Assembly: GCA_937907305.1 (NCBI GenBank)
Contig: CALERQ010000136.1
Location: 1 to 23,784, forward strand
DNA length: 23,784 nt
DNA from: an uncultured Clostridia bacterium
GTDB lineage: Bacteria; Bacillota; Clostridia; Oscillospirales; Ruminococcaceae
Direction: 5' to 3'
Shown: piece by piece, positions 20,730 to 23,784 of the stretch
Layout of the letters: each line of letters opens with the position of its first letter
Numbering within the stretch: the first letter of the stretch is position 1
Notes under the pieces: model-generated
What the model was told of the DNA's origin: nothing
Seen by the model: only the letters and a program-made list of their open reading frames with translations
The model's database searches: none
Made by a program: the position numbers and the translations under genes

Positions 20730-21638
20730 TTATGCCTCCGCAGGCTCCGCCGCGGTGAATTTCGCCATCTCCACCAGGGTGTCAAACATCCGCAGGCTCT
20801 GGCTCTGGAACGCCGTAAAATCAATCGCCATGACCTTGTCATTTTTCACGGCGGCCACCACCTTGTACTCGTAGCTCTGCTTCACCGTCTCCACCTCGTC
20901 CGCCTCAGCACAGAAGATGACATCCGGTTCCAGCGCCTTCAGCTCACTTTCCGGGTACAGCCAGTTGGTGTAGTCCGCCCCGCTGCAGTGGAAGCCCACC
21001 TGGGCCAGCAGCTGGCCCTCCAGGGTATCCCCGGTGGCCATGCGGTAGGGGTAGGAGATAAGCAGGGTGGCATCGGGGGCGGCAGCCATCCCGGAAAGGG
21101 CGGCGGCCGCCTCGGCCAGCTTGCTGTCTATCGCCGTGCTTACGGTCTCCGCGGCGGCAGTACCGGTCACATTACCGGCCAGCAGGCTGCCCAGCGCCCG
21201 GTAGTTCTGCTTTATCCCCTCCACCGAGTCCGCCCGGGGCAGCACCAGCACCTGGGCCCCGGCCTGCTGCAGCTCGGTCAGGGTGCTTTCCGTCGGCTGG
21301 ACGGTACACAGCACCAGCGTGGCTCCGCTGGCTTTTATTTTTTCCACCTCCGGCTGATAGGCGCTGCCCATCCGGGGTTTGGCGGCAGCAGCCGCCGGGG
21401 CAGCGCAGTACTCGCTCACCCCCACCAGCAGCTCCCCATAGCCCAGGTCATACACCATTTCGGTGGTCCCCGGGGAAAGGGATACCACGGCCGCAGGGGC
21501 TTCGGTCAGGGTCACACTGCCCACCGTCACCGGGTATTCGGGGTCGGGCTTGGGCTCCGGTTCGGCCGGGTTATTGTTACAGCCGACAGCCAGCAGCAGA
21601 AGCGCCGCGGCGGCCAGGGCCAGCAGTTTTTTCATCAT
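20730..21638 (-). CDS. ABC-type iron-siderophore/cobalamin-like substrate-binding lipoprotein (BtuF/FepB type)
   Basis: The product has 302 residues. It has a lipoprotein signal (MMKKLLALAAAALLLLAVGC, lipobox AVGC at about residue 20) and then an acidic/Pro linker. The TroA/BtuF clamshell signatures follow: VVSLSPGTTEMVYDLGYGELLVGVSEYC, YQPEVEKIKASGATLVLC, LQQAGAQVLVLP, LEPDVIFCAEADEVE and AVKNDKVMAIDF. Such proteins deliver cobalamin, haem or ferric siderophore to a FecCD-type permease. No permease or ATPase gene is adjacent, so it is an orphan binding protein or its partners lie elsewhere. The ATG at 21636-21638 has GGAGG 7 nt upstream; the adjacent ATG (21635) is equally possible. Its own promoter is at 21667-21695. 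Confidence 0.9.
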   Translation of the reverse strand: MMKKLLALAAAALLLLAVGCNNNPAEPEPKPDPEYPVTVGSVTLTEAPAAVVSLSPGTTEMVYDLGYGELLVGVSEYCAAPAAAAAKPRMGSAYQPEVEKIKASGATLVLCTVQPTESTLTELQQAGAQVLVLPRADSVEGIKQNYRALGSLLAGNVTGTAAAETVSTAIDSKLAEAAAALSGMAAAPDATLLISYPYRMATGDTLEGQLLAQVGFHCSGADYTNWLYPESELKALEPDVIFCAEADEVETVKQSYEYKVVAAVKNDKVMAIDFTAFQSQSLRMFDTLVEMAKFTAAEPAEA

Positions 21639-21666
21639 GGCACATCCTCCCTTGGTTTCTCTCTTC

Positions 21667-21695
21667 ATTGTACCCGTTTTGGGCCCGCATTTCAA
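21667..21695 (-). promoter_or_regulatory. Sigma-A promoter of the binding-protein gene
   Basis: On the minus strand TTGAAA (21690-21695), exactly 17 nt, TACAAT (21667-21672), about 29 nt before the start codon. Confidence 0.8.
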
Positions 21696-21766
21696 ATGAA
21701 CTTTGTATGAACGCCCCGGAAAATTGCGGCAGAGCTCCTCCGCGGGCCTGTGCAGGGGGCGCATTC

Positions 21767-21854
21767 GGGCCGCAGGCCAAACCGTCCCCCGCGGGGGACG
21801 GTTTCAGCGGGCTCCGCCCGCTGGCCCCGGCTGCGCCGGGGCGGCCTGCGGCCC
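21767..21854. repeat. Three-hairpin GNA-triloop element, copy 6
   Basis: Arms GGGCCGCAGGCC (21767-21778) and its complement (21843-21854) enclose a perfect 26-nt palindrome at 21779-21804 (the one internal unit without a triloop), then hairpins 21806-21822 (loop TCC) and 21825-21841 (loop TGC). The arm sequence is the same as in copy 1 although the inner stems are unrelated. GTGCAGGGG lies to the left and GCCCCTTGCAGAAA to the right. Confidence 0.92.
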
Positions 21855-22072
21855 GCCCCTTGCAGAAACTCCGCCTCCACGCTCAATACATCTCGTATAA
21901 TTCGTTCAAATTTATACTCTTTTCGCAAATCTCTCGCCCACAGCCTTTTGGCAGGTCAGCATCACTTTTGCTGAAAACCCACATCCATCGGATCAAGTCC
22001 GTACAAATGGCTGGCTTAGGAAAAGGCAGCTCGCCCGCTTCCCCGCAGGCTTTCTGCCAGGCCAAGGAACCA

Positions 22073-22155
22073 GGGCGCAGCCCCCTCCGGCTCCGCCGGA
22101 GGCGTCGGCCGTCCCGGCCGGCGTGACCGCCCTCCGGGCGGTCCGGGCTGCGCCC
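22073..22155. repeat. Three-hairpin GNA-triloop element, copy 7
   Basis: Arms GGGCGCAGCCC (22073-22083) and its complement (22145-22155) are identical to those of copy 5. They enclose hairpins 22084-22102 (8 bp), 22103-22123 (9 bp with one wobble, the only one closed by G-C) and 22125-22143 (8 bp), all with loop TCC (GGA on the minus strand). It lies only 218 bp from copy 6 in a gene-free stretch. Confidence 0.92.
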
Positions 22156-22536
22156 CACCCCTTTTCGGGTCTTTCCCTATCCCGTCAATTTCGCACCTAA
22201 ATTATACACGCCGTATTCTATCGTCAAATTATACTACCGTTCGGTGAAATTCCCTACGATTTTGCGATTTCAAATGCCGTGTATCATTTCCCTGCGTCAA
22301 AACTTCACAGAACGATTCAACGAGAGAAAATCAAAAATAACATCGTCAGCGATGGCTCCCCCTTGGGGGAAAGGATGCCCCCACAGCGGAGAGTCCTTAC
22401 CCATTAGGTTCAGCTAAATCCGGCCGCTGCGACATCTCAAGAAGCACCAACTTACCCTCTTTGCCGTACCTCCCTACGACATTTCCCACCGCTAAAAAGT
22501 ACGCCTGTCCCCGCCAAGGGAATGAGCCGTTTTTCG
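22156..22536. other. AT-richer intergenic stretch, no gene seen
   Basis: This belongs to a gap of almost 900 bp (21639-22536) between the binding-protein gene and the dus gene. Beyond repeat copies 6 and 7 it holds several A/T-rich promoter-like patches (AAATTATAC at about 22199, AAATTATAC again at about 22226) and a GGCTCCCCCTTGGGGGAAAGG hairpin near 22354. I see no reading frame with a credible start and ribosome binding site and no RNA gene that I recognise. Confidence 0.5.
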
Positions 22537-23505
22537 CTATTCTTCGGCGGCCTTCACCACATCCTCCGCCAGCCGTTTTATATCGTCCAGCGTCTGCAAT
22601 TCCCCGGCACGGCGGCGCAGCTGGGCCGCCCCCCGCACCCCGCTGATGTACCATCCGCAGTGCTTTCTGGCCTCATGGCTGGCCACCCGCTCCCCCTTGT
22701 ACTGCACGGCCAGGGTCATCTGCTCCACCATCAGCTCCATGCGCTGTTCCAGCGGAGGGGTCGGATCGTATTCCCCGGTTTGCAGGTACTGGCGCACCTG
22801 CCGGAACAGCCACGGGGCCCCCAGGGCGCCCCGGCCAATCATGATGAGATCGCAGCCGGTGGTTTCGTACAGGGCCTTGGCGGTTTCGGGGCTTACCACA
22901 TCGCCATTGCCAATGACCGGGATGGAAACCGCGTTTTTTACCTGGCGGATGATCTCCCAATCCACCGGGGGAGCGTACATTTGCTGCCGGGTCCTGCCAT
23001 GAACCGTCACGGCATCAGCCCCGGCGGCTTCGGCCATTTGGGCAAATTCCACGGCGTTGATGCGGCTGTCATCCCAGCCCTTGCGGAACTTGACCGTAAC
23101 CGGGATGCTGCTGGCCGCCTTTACCGCGCGTATGATGCTCTCGGCCCGGTCCGGCTCCAGCATAAGGGCGCTGCCGCTGCGGTTGCCGGCAATTTTGGGG
23201 GCGGGGCAGCCCATGTTGATATCCAGCCAGGCGGGGGAATACTGCTGGGCCAGCTCGGCCGCGCGCGCCATGGGTTCCGGTTCATCGCCAAAAAGCTGGA
23301 TGGCGCAGGGCATTTCCAGCGGGCCTATTTCCATGAGCTCGGCGCTTTTGCGGCTGCCCTGCACCAGCCCCTTGCAGCTTACCATCTCGCCCACGCAGGC
23401 CACGGCCCCAAAGCGCATGGCCAGCTCCCGCAGGGCGCGGTCGGAGACGCCGGCCATAGGGGCCAGCATGGCATAGGGAGGCAGCTCCCATTTTCCCAGA
23501 ATCAT
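22537..23505 (-). CDS. dusB: tRNA-dihydrouridine synthase (DusB/NifR3 type)
   Basis: The product has 322 residues, full length for the family. This FMN enzyme reduces uridines in the tRNA D-loop with NADPH. The FMN-binding start APMAGVSD (15-22), catalytic Cys100 in DINMGCPAPKI, VTVKFRKGWDD, VTVHGRTRQQMY, IPVIGNGDV, MIGRGALGAPW and the C-terminal HCGWYISGVRGAAQLR are all present. Most family members have KK rather than PK after GCPA. A small helical C-terminal domain is present. GGGAGGAAAACAGG precedes the ATG, with a strong promoter about 50 nt further up. It is monocistronic here. The choice of DusB over other Dus types is by overall motif likeness. Confidence 0.94.
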   Translation of the reverse strand: MILGKWELPPYAMLAPMAGVSDRALRELAMRFGAVACVGEMVSCKGLVQGSRKSAELMEIGPLEMPCAIQLFGDEPEPMARAAELAQQYSPAWLDINMGCPAPKIAGNRSGSALMLEPDRAESIIRAVKAASSIPVTVKFRKGWDDSRINAVEFAQMAEAAGADAVTVHGRTRQQMYAPPVDWEIIRQVKNAVSIPVIGNGDVVSPETAKALYETTGCDLIMIGRGALGAPWLFRQVRQYLQTGEYDPTPPLEQRMELMVEQMTLAVQYKGERVASHEARKHCGWYISGVRGAAQLRRRAGELQTLDDIKRLAEDVVKAAEE

Positions 23506-23552
23506 CCTGTTTTCCTCCCGGTTTGGAATGCGAACGAAAGTTCTCCAGTTTC

Positions 23553-23581
23553 ATTGTAGCACAAGAACGGCGGGATGTAAA
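23553..23581 (-). promoter_or_regulatory. Sigma-A promoter of the dus gene
   Basis: On the minus strand TTTACA (23576-23581), exactly 17 nt, TACAAT (23553-23558), about 48 nt before the start codon. Confidence 0.8.
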
Positions 23582-23655
23582 GGCGCGAACAAAAGTTTGT
23601 AGGAGTGCACGAAAATTCTTACATTTTGGGGGCTTGACAATGGGCAGGGTGCATA

Positions 23656-23683
23656 GAAAAAAGCCCCCGGTGAGGGGGGCTTT
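23656..23683 (-). terminator. Terminator of the surface-protein gene at the right edge
   Basis: On the minus strand AAAGCCCCC / GGGGGCTTT (9 bp, 6-nt loop) is followed by a run of T residues and then CTATGC. It begins 16 nt after the stop codon of the truncated gene to the right. Confidence 0.85.
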
Positions 23684-23698
23684 GGGGTGGGTCATGGA

Positions 23699-23784
23699 TT
23701 ATTTTTTGCGGGTGAGGACGGCGAGGCCGAGGGCGGAGACGGCCATGAGGGCCACAGCCGCGGCGACGACATCATTGGCGCCGG
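23699..23784 (-). CDS. C-terminal membrane anchor of a cell-surface protein, cut by the window edge
   Basis: Only the last 28 codons are visible: GANDVVAAAVALMAVSALGL and then AVLTRKK, followed by TAA (23699-23701). A Gly-Ala-Asn-Asp start, one hydrophobic span and a short basic tail (RKK) are the pattern of P-x-T-G-A-N-D type anchors found at the end of large secreted proteins of Ruminococcaceae, which may be sortase substrates. The preceding residues lie outside the window, so the sorting motif itself cannot be confirmed. A strong terminator follows. Confidence 0.7.
   Translation of the reverse strand, partial: GANDVVAAAVALMAVSALGLAVLTRKK

Noticed and set aside
21668..22126. 152-codon frame across repeats 6 and 7
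   Set aside because: It starts opposite the binding-protein promoter and translates mostly repeat DNA. There is no ribosome binding site.
2862..22155. Hairpin-rich blocks considered as CRISPR arrays or rho-independent terminators
   Set aside because: No repeat-spacer periodicity of constant repeats exists, so not CRISPR. None of the seven blocks ends in a T-run, so they are not simple terminators.
22461..22646. Small plus-strand frame overlapping the dus 3' end
   Set aside because: It overlaps the conserved end of dus, and composition and lack of a ribosome binding site mark it as a shadow.

Overview
The window looks like chromosomal DNA of a GC-rich anaerobic Firmicute of class Clostridia, probably the Oscillospiraceae/Ruminococcaceae gut group. 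The basis is protein family flavour (XRE regulator with a GADGPT membrane tail, DUF6110-like protein, HMA_2-type P-type ATPase, TGAND-type surface-protein tail), strong AGGAGG ribosome binding sites and sigma-A promoters. This taxonomic call is an inference. I saw no tRNA, rRNA, CRISPR array, phage gene or transposase.

Layout. 1-5561 (all minus): 5' part of GTP-type PEP carboxykinase, then a housekeeping run polA -> rimI -> small membrane protein -> tsaD. 5640-10454 (plus): a NimA-like flavoprotein, trmO, a patatin-like phospholipase, and a MATE exporter translationally overlapping a lipoprotein. 10512-13763: a membrane-anchored Ntn-type amide hydrolase, convergent tspO, and a divergent regulator/lipoprotein pair. 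13887-17235: an amide-metabolism group made of an amidase (minus), a divergent metal-dependent amidohydrolase and a stand-alone allophanate-hydrolase C-terminal-like domain. 17249-20075 (minus): a P1B-type ATPase behind a DUF6110-like small protein and a long leader with a terminal inverted repeat. 20195-23505 (minus): a GNAT acetyltransferase, an orphan BtuF-like binding lipoprotein and a tRNA-dihydrouridine synthase. The right edge holds the C-terminal anchor of a surface protein.

Three tRNA-modification genes lie here: tsaD makes t6A37, trmO methylates t6A37 and dus makes dihydrouridine. They are not in one operon. The amidase, amidohydrolase and AtzF-C-like domain together suggest catabolism of an amide or ureide, but the substrate is unknown.

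The most striking signal is non-coding. Seven intergenic elements (2862-2940, 6272-6355, 10512-10600, 12420-12492, 15610-15693, 21767-21854, 22073-22155) share one plan: an 11-13 bp outer inverted repeat, centred on GCA on the left and TGC on the right, enclosing exactly three back-to-back perfect or near-perfect hairpins. Stem sequences differ completely between elements. Yet 20 of 21 internal hairpins have a 3-nt loop that reads GNA on one strand (TNC on the other), nearly always closed by C-G. This is the d(C-GNA-G) type of unusually stable DNA mini-hairpin. Conserved architecture with unconserved sequence suggests a structure-selected, possibly mobile or regulatory, repeat family. A second candidate is the 273-bp segment at 19758-20030, bounded by 31-bp imperfect inverted repeats, which could be a MITE-like insertion or a structured leader RNA of the metal-ATPase locus.
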